Shown: in pieces, positions 1-8,314 of the stretch | Layout of the letters: the number at the start of each line of letters is the position of its first letter | Numbering within the stretch: the stretch's first letter is position 1 | Assembly: GCF_003010935.1 (NCBI RefSeq) | Contig: NZ_PGGN01000001.1 | Span: forward strand, 868,001-932,000 | Source of the DNA: Phyllobacterium endophyticum | GTDB lineage: Bacteria; Pseudomonadota; Alphaproteobacteria; Rhizobiales; Rhizobiaceae | Length of the DNA: 64,000 bases | Direction of reading: 5' to 3' | The notes under the pieces: model-generated | The model's database searches: none | Told to the model about the DNA's origin: nothing | Seen by the model: only the letters and a program-made list of their open reading frames with translations | Made by a program: the position numbers and the translations under genes

Positions 1-358
1 GTGTGACCATGCCGGTGAACTTGACTTCGCCTGTGGAAAGGGCACGGCCCTTGCCCGGTTCGCCCAGCCAGCCGAGATAGAAGCCGGTCAGCTGCCACAT
101 GGCGTCAAGGCCCAGGCAGCCGGGCATGACAGGATCGCCAATGAAATGACATGCGAAGAACCACAGGTCAGGCTTGATATCGAATTCGGCACGGATATAG
201 CCCTTGCCATTTTCGCCGCCTGTTTCAGAAATCTCGGTGATCCGGTCGAACATCAGCATAGGTGGTGCTGGCAATTGGGCATTGCCCTGACCGAACATCT
301 CTCCGCGGGCACAAGTTAGAAGCTCGTCATACCCGTAGCTTGACTTCTGTTCTGGCAT
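1..358 (-). CDS. fabA: FabA, 3-hydroxydecanoyl-ACP dehydratase/isomerase (3' end outside window)
   Basis: Bifunctional dehydratase/isomerase of type II fatty acid synthesis; it makes the cis-3-decenoyl-ACP branch point for unsaturated fatty acids in the cytoplasm. The first 119 residues are visible, starting [14 protein letters not shown]. The hot-dog fold active-site segment [20 protein letters not shown] is clear, with its His near residue 70. The ATG at 358 is preceded by a GGGAGAA ribosome binding site. The gene runs off the left edge. It is divergent from irr, which is the usual fabA-irr arrangement in this order; fabB and fabI probably follow outside the window. Confidence 0.95.
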   Translation of the reverse strand, partial: MPEQKSSYGYDELLTCARGEMFGQGNAQLPAPPMLMFDRITEISETGGENGKGYIRAEFDIKPDLWFFACHFIGDPVMPGCLGLDAMWQLTGFYLGWLGEPGKGRALSTGEVKFTGMVT

Positions 359-778
359 TCTTTCTCCCATCGGTAACTTCAAGGCTTGCGCCTGCGTATG
401 TTCCGGCGCGGACGGACCCTAGCATAGAGTATTTCCGCCTGAAAACGCTGCATAGAGCAAACCAGCATCAAATGGAACCCTACTTTCGGGCGCGTTGATA
501 TTCATGCCATAGCGGCTTGAAATGACATTTTGGCCCTCCGGTACTCCGCGTCTTCCAGGTTCACTCGCCTTCACCGTACAAATCTTGCCGTTTCATCGCG
601 TCCTGACCCTGAACTCGGCCCCATCTTACCCGGGAAACCAGATCAGCCATGCAACCAATGGCGTAAAACCAGCCTATTGATCGGTTTTGCAAGACAGCAT
701 ATATCAATCATGTAACACGACGGACACTGTGTCTGTGGTGTGACTTCTGATATCAGTTAACGGAGTGGCAGGCGGGCC
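359..778. other. fabA-irr divergent intergenic region
   Basis: A 420-bp stretch between two divergent genes. The only element I can propose is a promoter toward irr, listed separately. The small open frames here have no ribosome binding sites and no recognisable products. Confidence 0.5.
677..705 (+). promoter_or_regulatory. putative irr promoter
   Basis: TTGATC (677-682), a 17-nt spacer and TATATC (700-705) give a sigma-70-like promoter about 70 nt before the irr start codon. This is assigned by eye; no iron-control or RirA box was recognised next to it. Confidence 0.4.
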
Positions 779-1210
779 ATGCATATTTCTTATGAAATCG
801 ATGCCGACGTATCCTTGCAGGAGCGCTTGCGCTTTGCAGGATTGAGGCCGACCCGTCAACGTATCGCGCTTGCCAGCCTGATCTTTTCGAAGGGCGACCG
901 ACACCTTTCGGCCGAAGAGTTGCACGAGGAAGCGCTCGGCGCAAACGTGCCGGTTTCGCTGGCGACTGTCTACAATACGCTGCATCAGTTCACGCAGGCC
1001 GGGATGCTGCGCATCCTCGCGGTTGAAGGCGCAAAAACCTATTTCGACACGAATGTTTCCGACCATCATCACTTTTTCGTTGAAGGCGACAATGAAGTGA
1101 TCGACATCCCGAGCGGTTCGACCATGGTGGGCAATTTGCCGCCGGTTCCCGAAGGCATGGAAATCGTCAATGTGGACATAATCATCCGCCTGCGCAAAAA
1201 GCGCGGCTGA
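779..1210 (+). CDS. irr: Irr, Fur-family iron response regulator
   Basis: A 143-residue Fur-superfamily repressor that in rhizobia and Brucella senses iron through haem and represses haem synthesis and iron-using genes when iron is short. An N-terminal winged helix (about residues 15-85, with RPTRQR and SLATVYNTLHQF) is followed by the dimerisation domain with the HHH motif at residues 96-98, part of the Irr haem site. The Bradyrhizobium-type N-terminal Cys-Pro haem regulatory motif is absent; the protein has no cysteine in this region. The ATG at 779 follows GGCAGGCGGGCC. It is divergent from fabA, as expected for this order. Confidence 0.93.
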   Translation: MHISYEIDADVSLQERLRFAGLRPTRQRIALASLIFSKGDRHLSAEELHEEALGANVPVSLATVYNTLHQFTQAGMLRILAVEGAKTYFDTNVSDHHHFFVEGDNEVIDIPSGSTMVGNLPPVPEGMEIVNVDIIIRLRKKRG

Positions 1211-1589
1211 TCCAGACGGGATAATCGCCAAGGCGGGCTGTTCATGGCGCTTTCCTGCGCTCGTAGCTCACGTATCCAACCTAGGCTGCCTTGAGTACTC
1301 GAAAAGCACCATTTTCGCCACGCCCTGACGGATTTGCCCTTGTAGGCACGAGCGGCGACGCATCGGCCGTTGCGCCATGAGGCTCGTTGTCCAATCCCGC
1401 GAGCCACAAGCCGACATTTGCGCTTGTCGCGAATCATGATGCCCGTTACCTCTAAGGCATAGGCTCGACCCGCGCCTCCTCCCTCCTCTCGGGAAGTATC
1501 CGACATACGGGGTGACAATCATCATCGAACCATCTGTTCGAGCACCGCATAAGGAGGGATTGCGTTTTCCGCTCGCAATGGAGGTCCTG
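1211..1589. other. intergenic region without recognisable gene
   Basis: A 379-bp gap between irr and the RecA-like ATPase gene. Overlapping open frames exist on the minus strand but none has a good ribosome binding site or recognisable product. No terminator with a T-tract was seen after irr. Confidence 0.4.
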
Positions 1590-2300
1590 ATGAAGCTTTC
1601 TGCCCCTGTCTTCCAGTTGAAACGCCGTGCCAAGCTACTGGTCCGCAAGAATAATGTTCCTCTGCACGAGGCACTCGATCAAATTGCGCGTGAGGAGGGA
1701 TTTGCAAGATGGAGCCTGCTTTCATCCCGGATCACCGCAGACACCTTGTCGAATACCATGCTGTCCCGACTGAATGACGGCGACCTGCTGCTGGTGGCCG
1801 GCCGCCCTGGACAGGGCAAAACGACGATGGGACTTCAGCTTTTGCTCGACGCTGCCCGCGACAACCGAATGGCGGTGTTCTTTACGCTGGAATCTACCGA
1901 GGAGCAGGCAAGGAAGCACATTGGCTCGTTGGATGAGAGCCATCACCTTACCAGCAGTCTTGAAATCGTGACTTCAAATGAAATCAGCGCCGATTACATT
2001 ATTCGCCACTTGTCAGGAGCTGGACGGGGAACAGTTGCCGTCATCGACTATCTTCAGATACTCGACCAGGAGCGGAGCAAGCCAGCCCTCTCGGACCAGA
2101 TCCTCGCTCTGAACGATTTTGCCAGAGAGAGCGGCGTTATTCTGGCTTTCATCTCGCAGATCGACAGGTCGTTCGATCCAGCTATAAGACCTCTGCCAGA
2201 TATGCGGGACATTCGCCTTCCCAATTTGGTCGATCTCCGGCTGTTCAACAAAGCCTGCTTCCTGCACAATGGTGAGGCGCAGCTTCGCGACATAAATTGA
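1590..2300 (+). CDS. DnaB/KaiC-like RecA-fold ATPase
   Basis: A 236-residue protein with a short basic N-terminus (to about residue 45) and one RecA-type ATPase core. Walker A is GRPGQGKT at 71-78; the Walker B-like strand with IDYLQ is at about 152-156. This resembles the C-terminal helicase domain of DnaB but lacks the DnaB N-terminal domain and linker, so it should not be the replicative helicase. The start at 1590 is chosen because GGAGG lies 7 nt upstream; a longer frame opens at 1512 without a site. Substrate and partners cannot be deduced. Neighbours give no clear functional link. Confidence 0.75.
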   Translation: MKLSAPVFQLKRRAKLLVRKNNVPLHEALDQIAREEGFARWSLLSSRITADTLSNTMLSRLNDGDLLLVAGRPGQGKTTMGLQLLLDAARDNRMAVFFTLESTEEQARKHIGSLDESHHLTSSLEIVTSNEISADYIIRHLSGAGRGTVAVIDYLQILDQERSKPALSDQILALNDFARESGVILAFISQIDRSFDPAIRPLPDMRDIRLPNLVDLRLFNKACFLHNGEAQLRDIN

Positions 2301-2354
2301 TCTCTACGTCCCTTGCGCGATGCCGAGAGCTTGTTCGCGCGGCATGGATTAGGT

Positions 2355-4427
2355 CTAATCGACTGCAATTCCGAGGGCGCCGGCAAGTGACTTGAACACG
2401 GGCGTATAGAGATAGCTCAAGCTTCGTGCCGTTGTGGCCGTGATATGGTCTGAATCCTTGTAAAGGGGCAGGCCGTTGCGCATGCTGTCGCAGCGGCCGT
2501 TGGCACAGATCGCCTGGAGTGCATCGACAGTCGTCGCACCGTATTTCGCGGCATATTCCGTGATCATGTCACGGGACGCGGCCTGTCTTTCCCACGTGTA
2601 GGTCCAGGATGGGGCGATATCAGTGGAAGTACCGCGTGTCGTGGCCTTGGCGAGGGCCTCGGGCATGAAATGCCCCATTTCCGGCACGTCCATCACAAGA
2701 ACGACTTGCGTACCCTGACGTTTCAGCTCCGCGAGCGTCTGGTCCAGCGCAGCCGCGATCGGGGCGGATCTATCATCCAACGGTGGACGGACCTTGGGAT
2801 CGAAATATAGACCCTGGTTGGGAAGCTCGGAGCGAAGAACGTATTTGGGCCAGTATGCAATCATGAAAACCAGCGGTATACGCTTGCGGACGATAAGGTC
2901 CCGCACGGCGGCATTGTAGTCGACGCAGCGCAATGTATCCTTCTCGGTTTTCAGTTCCACGTCCGGCAGCGGCGGACATGAGGCCCGGCCGGCAAAAATC
3001 CCGCTGGCGCCTGCCTGTCTTGCCGCCACATCGATGGCGGGCGCCATCGAACCCGAGTGCGAATCTCCCCAGACGAGAAAATTCACGTTCCCCGACCTTG
3101 CGACTCCGAGGCGGCAAAGATTGCCTTTCTCGATATCGGATAGGGAAGGGCCGCGCCCGCTCGTGTCCTGCAGGCACTTCGAACCGGAATAGGGGCTCTC
3201 GTCATAGGCAGCGCTATAAATTTTCTGGGCATCGGGAGAAAGACGGCCCGGAAGCCCGACTTCCGAGATGACGTAATATCCGAAAACCACGAACGCAGCG
3301 ATAGTCGCCGTCGCAGCGGCGAAGACGGGTTTGCGCGGTATGCGGCTGGTATGCCCGCGGAACGGCCGCTCGATGAAGTGCCATGAGAAAACTGCCACCA
3401 CGAATGAAATCGCCACAAGCAGGCCGCTCTGAACCGCAGAAAGCTCGTGACCATTCAGGTAGCGCGTGAAGACGATGATCGGCCAGTGCCACAGATAGAG
3501 CGAATACGAAACAAGGCCTATGAATACGAGCGGCGCGGACGTGAGCAATCGTCCGGCTGGACCACGTGCGGCTCTCCCCTGGATGATCAGAGCCGCACCA
3601 ACACAGGGCACGAGTGCGGTGAGCCCGGGAAACGAAGTATCGTCATTGAAGGAGAGGACCGCAAAGCCGATCATCAGAATTCCGGCACAGGCGAGAATCT
3701 CGCCGATGAACTGCTGTTTTGGCCGTGGCACGACGCCCAATGCGAGCAAGGCTCCAAGAAGCAGCTCCCAGACGCGGTAGGGCGACAGGTAGAACGCCTC
3801 GACCGGCCTGTAGTAGACGCCCCAGATGCTTGCCCCAAGCGAGGCTGCAAAAATGGCTATCAGAACAGGCGTCACGCACTTGCGGGCAATTCTGTTGATG
3901 ATGACGAGCAGCAGGGGAAAGACGATATAGAACTGTTCTTCGATGGCGAGCGACCATGTGTGCAACAGGGGCTTCAATTGCGCGCTTATGTCGAAATATC
4001 CGCTTTCCCTGTTGAGCTGCACATTCGATACGAAGAGTGCGGCAGCCTTGACGCTACGCGCGAAATACTCGAACTCCACGGGCATGAAGAAGAACCATGC
4101 CATCAGTGTCGAAGCGGCGATCATCGCGAAAAGCGCCGGGAAGATGCGGCGGATGCGGCTTTCGTAGAAGCGCAACAGGCTGAAATCGCCGTTGTCGATG
4201 CCTCCCATGATCCGCAGGGCCATCAGGTAGCCGGATATGACGAAGAAGACGTCTACACCGACGAACCCGCCCTGAAAGCCGGATATTCCGGCGTGATAGA
4301 GAACGACAGGCAGGATTGCGATTGCCCTGAGGCCATCGATATCAGGCCGATACACCGGAGCACCGGAGTTCGGATCAACTGCCTGCGGAATATCTGCGAA
4401 TCTCTGCGTCGGAACCAAGTTCAACAT
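2355..4427 (-). CDS. AT3-SGNH fused O-acyltransferase (OafA/YrhL type)
   Basis: Inner-membrane acyltransferase of about 690 residues. The N-terminal half is an acyltransferase-3 domain with about ten membrane segments (YRPDIDGLRAIAILPVVLYHAG near the start, SLAIEEQFYIVFPLL in the middle). The C-terminal periplasmic half is an SGNH domain with GDSHSGS and a late DSDH catalytic pair. Such proteins O-acetylate or otherwise acylate surface polysaccharides. The start at 4427 has GAGG just upstream; an alternative ATG lies at 4475. It stands alone between non-EPS genes, 4 kb from the EPS cluster; acting on that polymer is plausible but unproved. Confidence 0.85.
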   Translation of the reverse strand: MLNLVPTQRFADIPQAVDPNSGAPVYRPDIDGLRAIAILPVVLYHAGISGFQGGFVGVDVFFVISGYLMALRIMGGIDNGDFSLLRFYESRIRRIFPALFAMIAASTLMAWFFFMPVEFEYFARSVKAAALFVSNVQLNRESGYFDISAQLKPLLHTWSLAIEEQFYIVFPLLLVIINRIARKCVTPVLIAIFAASLGASIWGVYYRPVEAFYLSPYRVWELLLGALLALGVVPRPKQQFIGEILACAGILMIGFAVLSFNDDTSFPGLTALVPCVGAALIIQGRAARGPAGRLLTSAPLVFIGLVSYSLYLWHWPIIVFTRYLNGHELSAVQSGLLVAISFVVAVFSWHFIERPFRGHTSRIPRKPVFAAATATIAAFVVFGYYVISEVGLPGRLSPDAQKIYSAAYDESPYSGSKCLQDTSGRGPSLSDIEKGNLCRLGVARSGNVNFLVWGDSHSGSMAPAIDVAARQAGASGIFAGRASCPPLPDVELKTEKDTLRCVDYNAAVRDLIVRKRIPLVFMIAYWPKYVLRSELPNQGLYFDPKVRPPLDDRSAPIAAALDQTLAELKRQGTQVVLVMDVPEMGHFMPEALAKATTRGTSTDIAPSWTYTWERQAASRDMITEYAAKYGATTVDALQAICANGRCDSMRNGLPLYKDSDHITATTARSLSYLYTPVFKSLAGALGIAVD

Positions 4428-4521
4428 GACCTCGCAAGGGGCGAACAATGGCAAGGCTGGACGCCATGTGGGCATGGGAAGGGGACCGCCTTGGAGAGGC
4501 GGGGGGACAATATAAGGCTTG

Positions 4522-4761
4522 TCAATCTAGTTCACTCCGGCGTTGCCCCTGGGGCTTTTTCCTTGCCGCGCGGAATGTACTTTCCGCAAGGATGAGAATG
4601 CAGCCAGCCAATAGCATGATACCTCCAGCCAGGCCAGGCAATCCTCCAAACTCTACAGCGGCAGCGACGAGGAAGATCAGGATCATCGACCAGAGCGCCA
4701 GCGCGCCATCATCGATGAACATGCCGAAAATCTCCCGAATGGCAGTGCGGACAATGTTCAT
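4522..4761 (-). CDS. small two-helix membrane protein
   Basis: A 79-residue protein starting MNIVRTAIREIFGMF with two hydrophobic segments (about residues 20-38 and 42-60) and a basic, polar C-terminus. The start codon overlaps the stop of the upstream gene in a TGATG arrangement, indicating translational coupling, so I use the ATG at 4761 and not the longer frame. I do not recognise a family; it may be a subunit or accessory factor of the preceding membrane protein. Confidence 0.65.
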   Translation of the reverse strand: MNIVRTAIREIFGMFIDDGALALWSMILIFLVAAAVEFGGLPGLAGGIMLLAGCILILAESTFRAARKKPQGQRRSELD

Positions 4762-5513
4762 CAGGCGAGTGCTTCCAGTTTTGCACCGCGATGATTGCGC
4801 AATGCGCGAACGGCGGCGAAGGAGAAGACCCCGAGAACCGCGAGGATCGCGATCAGGGAAAGATCGGCACCGGGCCAGTGGGCACCGAGACCTTCGCCCA
4901 CCCAGAACACGCCGAACGAGGTAAGCAGCAGGCCGACCACAAATTTGAGCGTATTCTCCGGAACCTGTGCGAGCGGCTTGTGCACGACGAAGCCAACGAC
5001 GAGCACAAGGACACATGCAAGCGCCGCACCGAGCGCGGCGTAACCCAACATGCCACGCCCTGCACCGACGGCTATGACGATGAATACGACCTCGATGCCT
5101 TCGAGCAGGACTGCCTTGAATGCGGCGGTTCCCGCGATGAAATCGGCACGGCGCTCGGCCGCCTGACGTTTGAGCTGATCGGTTTCCCTGGCGAAGGCTT
5201 CAGTCTCGTCATGCAGCGCGATGATGCCGGCGGCGCGCAAGATGGCCTTGCGCAGCCAGCGCATTCCGAACAGGATCAACAGAGTGCCGATGATGAACTG
5301 CATCAGTTCCACGGGTATCATGCCGAGAAGCGGACCGAGGGTGAGGATCAGGACGGCCAATACCGCAAGCGCAAGGCCCGTGCCAATGAAAGCCGGCCGC
5401 CAGCTGCGTGAGACACCGACCGCAAGAATGATGGTGAACGCTTCGACGACTTCGACGAAGGAGCCAAGGAAAGCTGCCGTCATTGTCGGGACGATGGTTG
5501 TCATGCTGGTCAT
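4761..5513 (-). CDS. COG4280-type integral membrane protein
   Basis: A 250-residue inner-membrane protein with about seven hydrophobic segments. Two similar acidic motifs are visible, GSFVEVVEAFTIILAVG near residue 15 and LLEGIEVVFIVIAVG near residue 135, each at the start of a membrane helix. This is an internal duplication reminiscent of cation transporters with conserved membrane glutamates, but transport is inference only. It is followed by the coupled small membrane protein. The start is weakly supported; a second ATG lies at 5504. Confidence 0.7.
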   Translation of the reverse strand: MTSMTTIVPTMTAAFLGSFVEVVEAFTIILAVGVSRSWRPAFIGTGLALAVLAVLILTLGPLLGMIPVELMQFIIGTLLILFGMRWLRKAILRAAGIIALHDETEAFARETDQLKRQAAERRADFIAGTAAFKAVLLEGIEVVFIVIAVGAGRGMLGYAALGAALACVLVLVVGFVVHKPLAQVPENTLKFVVGLLLTSFGVFWVGEGLGAHWPGADLSLIAILAVLGVFSFAAVRALRNHRGAKLEALA

Positions 5514-5637
5514 GTTGGAGATCCGTGCGGGCAGGTGAGTCCGGACTTATACAGCCGAAGTGGTCAAGATTCAGGCGGGCGCCGCACAGATAACAGGAAA
5601 AACCTGCGGCTGCTACACGTCGTGCTTTCGACACGAC

Positions 5638-6528
5638 CTAGGGATTGTCAAAAACCAATGACTGGTGTGCGCCTACGCCGGCCAGCGCGCCTTCACCGGC
5701 CGCTAGCGCCACCGAACCGGAGGATCGCGCCACGTCACCGCACGCAAATACACCTGGAACCGTCGTCTCCTTGGACGCATCCGTGCGCAAATAGGGACCG
5801 AGCGCGTCATCTTCGATGGCACAGCCGAGCTGTTCGGCAAGGGTGCTCGCCATGCGTGTACGGGTCAAGGTAAAGAGCCCCGCGAGCGCAATGACGCGAC
5901 CGTCGCAAAGCACCACATCTGCACGTTCGCCTGTGATCTCGCGAACGGGTTCGCGCTCGATGGTCACGCCGCGCTGGCGGAGCTGGTCCTCTTGTCTCTC
6001 GTCAGGCTCGAACGTCTTGTTCAGAAAAAGCGTGGTGTCGCCCCAATCGGGAAGCATGAGCGCCTGGTGCATCGATTCTGGCGAGACGGCGAGAACACCG
6101 ATGCGCCCGTCGAGCTCATATCCATGGCAGTAGGGACAGTGGAAAACCGACCTGCCCCAGCGCGGCGGGATGCCGGGAACATCGGGTAACTCGTCGACGA
6201 CGCCGGTTGCAAGGATCAGCCTTCGTGCATGATAGGTCTCGCCGCTGTCGTCGGTGATGGAAAAGCCGTTGGCGCTCTTTTCGGCGAGGATGGCCCGGCC
6301 GTCGATCCATTCGACAGACGGATATGCCATCAATTGTTCGCGTGCCTCTCGAGCAATCGCGCCGGGCGACCTTCCATCGCGTCCGAGGAAGCCATGCGAT
6401 GTTTCGGCCGTCCGGTTGCGGGGCCTCGAAGCATCGATCACCAGCACCCGGCGACGAGCCCGTGCAAGTTGCAAGGCGGCGGAGAGGCCCGCATAACTGC
6501 CCCCGATGATGATCGCGTCCTGCAGCAT
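5638..6528 (-). CDS. thioredoxin reductase-like FAD/NAD(P) oxidoreductase
   Basis: A 296-residue two-domain flavoprotein. An N-terminal FAD-binding GGSYAG (residues 9-14), a redox-active CPYC at 131-134 in the NADPH domain, and a C-terminal CGDVA FAD-ribityl motif near 266 all match the thioredoxin reductase family. TrxB itself has CATC, so CPYC points to a TrxR-like reductase for another partner. No thioredoxin gene lies beside it. It is divergent from the P-loop kinase gene downstream in the window. Confidence 0.85.
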   Translation of the reverse strand: MLQDAIIIGGSYAGLSAALQLARARRRVLVIDASRPRNRTAETSHGFLGRDGRSPGAIAREAREQLMAYPSVEWIDGRAILAEKSANGFSITDDSGETYHARRLILATGVVDELPDVPGIPPRWGRSVFHCPYCHGYELDGRIGVLAVSPESMHQALMLPDWGDTTLFLNKTFEPDERQEDQLRQRGVTIEREPVREITGERADVVLCDGRVIALAGLFTLTRTRMASTLAEQLGCAIEDDALGPYLRTDASKETTVPGVFACGDVARSSGSVALAAGEGALAGVGAHQSLVFDNP

Positions 6529-6693
6529 GCCTTCCGCCGCTCCTGTGTCCTACCCGGGCGACAGCCTGCAGCCGGACCCGGTCGGCGTCAAACCCGAGGA
6601 ATTCTTGTTCGTTCCCGCTTGCGTAATTTTTGTTATGGTAAATAGTCGACTATAGACAGTATCGGATTCTCCTCCCCATCCAGGAACAGGCCA

Positions 6694-7323
6694 TTGAGCA
6701 TACGGATCGACCCGAACCTGAGAGTTCTTCTGATCGGTGGCTCATCCAATGTCGGGAAATCGGCGGTTGCAGCCGCACTTGCGGAACAGCTGGGCTGGCG
6801 CTGTGTCTCGACCGATAGCCTGGCAAGGCATCCGGGCCGGCCGTGGCGTCAGTCGAACAAGAAAGTTCCAACCCACGTCGCCGACCATTATCTGATCCTC
6901 AAGGCCAATGAACTCCTGGAATCGATAATCCTGCATCACCGGAAGATGTCGCCGATCGTTGCCGAACTCGTCAAGTCGACCGTGAGCGACACCAGTCTGC
7001 CGAAGCTGGTCCTGGAGGGATCGGCGCTCTGGCCATTCATCACCAGCGGCCCTCAACAGAAGGAGGTTGCGGCGATCTGGCTGACCGCAAGCGCGGATAC
7101 GCTTCGCGCGCGCATCTACGAGAATAGCGGCTTCGCCAACGCCAATGAACAAAATCGCGCCATGATCTCGAGGTTCCTCGAACGAACGCTGTTGTTCGAT
7201 CGCAAGACCGCCGAACTCGTGAACGGGCATGGCTGCAGGGTTATCGATGTCGACGCATATGAATCGGCGGAAGAACTTACCGGAGACATAATGGAGCATC
7301 TGAAGATGCGACCGAAACGTTGA
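6694..7323 (+). CDS. P-loop kinase-like protein
   Basis: A 209-residue cytoplasmic protein with a Walker A loop GGSSNVGKS at 15-23, a nucleoside or small-molecule-kinase-like fold pattern (STDSLARHPG, then LVLEGSALWPF near 110) and a basic tail. It resembles the shikimate kinase/2-phosphoglycerate kinase type of AAA-like kinases, but its substrate cannot be deduced. Translation appears to start at the TTG at 6694, with AGGAA upstream and MSIRIDPNLRVLLIGG reading directly into the P-loop. Confidence 0.65.
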   Translation: MSIRIDPNLRVLLIGGSSNVGKSAVAAALAEQLGWRCVSTDSLARHPGRPWRQSNKKVPTHVADHYLILKANELLESIILHHRKMSPIVAELVKSTVSDTSLPKLVLEGSALWPFITSGPQQKEVAAIWLTASADTLRARIYENSGFANANEQNRAMISRFLERTLLFDRKTAELVNGHGCRVIDVDAYESAEELTGDIMEHLKMRPKR

Positions 7324-7442
7324 ACCCTGGCCTGGGGTCACGCGGCGCTGCGACCGGATGGCGCTTCAAAACACGCCGGTGATCTGGCATAACGTGATGT
7401 CGCAGTGCCGTGCCTTTGCGCTCTTCGCGGCTACCATCTGGA

Positions 7443-8288
7443 ATGATCATGACTGACGAAACCTTGACGAAGCCAACGCAATCGCAGGCTGCAAAAATCG
7501 AGCAGACGTTCGGGACCGACGGTATTGCGCCCATGGCGCGACCGAGCAGAACCACCCGCTTTTTCATGGCGATCGTTGCCTGGGCCGAGAAGCTCAACCT
7601 CAAATATGCGAAATTCGGCAATCCCCCTGTCTATGACAACGCGACGTTCCCGTGGACACGCGAGATAGAGAAGGCCTGGCCCGAGATTCGCACTGAACTC
7701 GATCGGGTACTGCTGCGGAAAAACGAACTCCCCGCATTCCAGGACATTTCAACGGATGTGAGGACGATATCCACCGACAGACAATGGAAGACGTTTTTCC
7801 TGATCGGCTTCGGGGTCAAGTCCAAGCAGAATATTCAAGCTTGCCCGAAGACCTGGCAAGCGGTGCAGAAGATTCCGCATCTGAAGACGGCCATGTTCTC
7901 GATCTTCGAGCCGGGCAAGCATTTGCCGGCCCACCGGGGTCCGTATAACGGCGTATTGCGCCTGCATCTCGGTCTGATCGTTCCGGAACCCGGCGAAAAG
8001 CTCGCTATCCGGGTCAAGGACCAGATCTGTCATTGGGAAGAGGGCAAGGTACTGATTTTCGATGACGCCTACGAGCACGAAGCGTGGAATCATACGGACA
8101 AGACACGCGTCGTCCTCTTCGTCGACTTCGTCAAGCCGCTGAAATACCCCGCCCGTTTCGTGAACTGGGCGCTGATGAACCTGGCGTTTTTCACGCCGTT
8201 CATCCAGGAAGGCCTCGGCAACCACAAGGAATGGGAAAAGCGCTTCTATGCCGAAGCCGAGACCCTGCGAAACCGGCCCGACGCCTGA
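7443..8288 (+). CDS. aspartyl/asparaginyl beta-hydroxylase family protein (LpxO-like)
   Basis: Fe(II)/2-oxoglutarate dioxygenase of about 281 residues. The iron and co-substrate site is seen in LPAHRGPYNGVLRLHLGL (about 160-178) and DDAYEHEAWNHTDKTRVVLF (about 205-224). Bacterial members of this size include LpxO, which adds the 2-hydroxyl to a lipid A acyl chain; a hydrophobic stretch needed for membrane contact is only weak here. The ATG at 7443 is used; a GTG at 7410 and an ATG at 7449 are alternatives. The gene ends about 30 bp before the convergent end of exoF. Confidence 0.8.
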   Translation: MIMTDETLTKPTQSQAAKIEQTFGTDGIAPMARPSRTTRFFMAIVAWAEKLNLKYAKFGNPPVYDNATFPWTREIEKAWPEIRTELDRVLLRKNELPAFQDISTDVRTISTDRQWKTFFLIGFGVKSKQNIQACPKTWQAVQKIPHLKTAMFSIFEPGKHLPAHRGPYNGVLRLHLGLIVPEPGEKLAIRVKDQICHWEEGKVLIFDDAYEHEAWNHTDKTRVVLFVDFVKPLKYPARFVNWALMNLAFFTPFIQEGLGNHKEWEKRFYAEAETLRNRPDA

Positions 8289-8314
8289 GTTCCGGTGCTT
8301 GTCCTGCTTACGAG

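Noticed and set aside
3447-4595. 382-codon open frame on the plus strand
   Set aside because: It lies antisense to the AT3-SGNH acyltransferase gene, is rich in charged low-complexity residues, and has no ribosome binding site; a shadow of a GC-rich membrane-protein gene.
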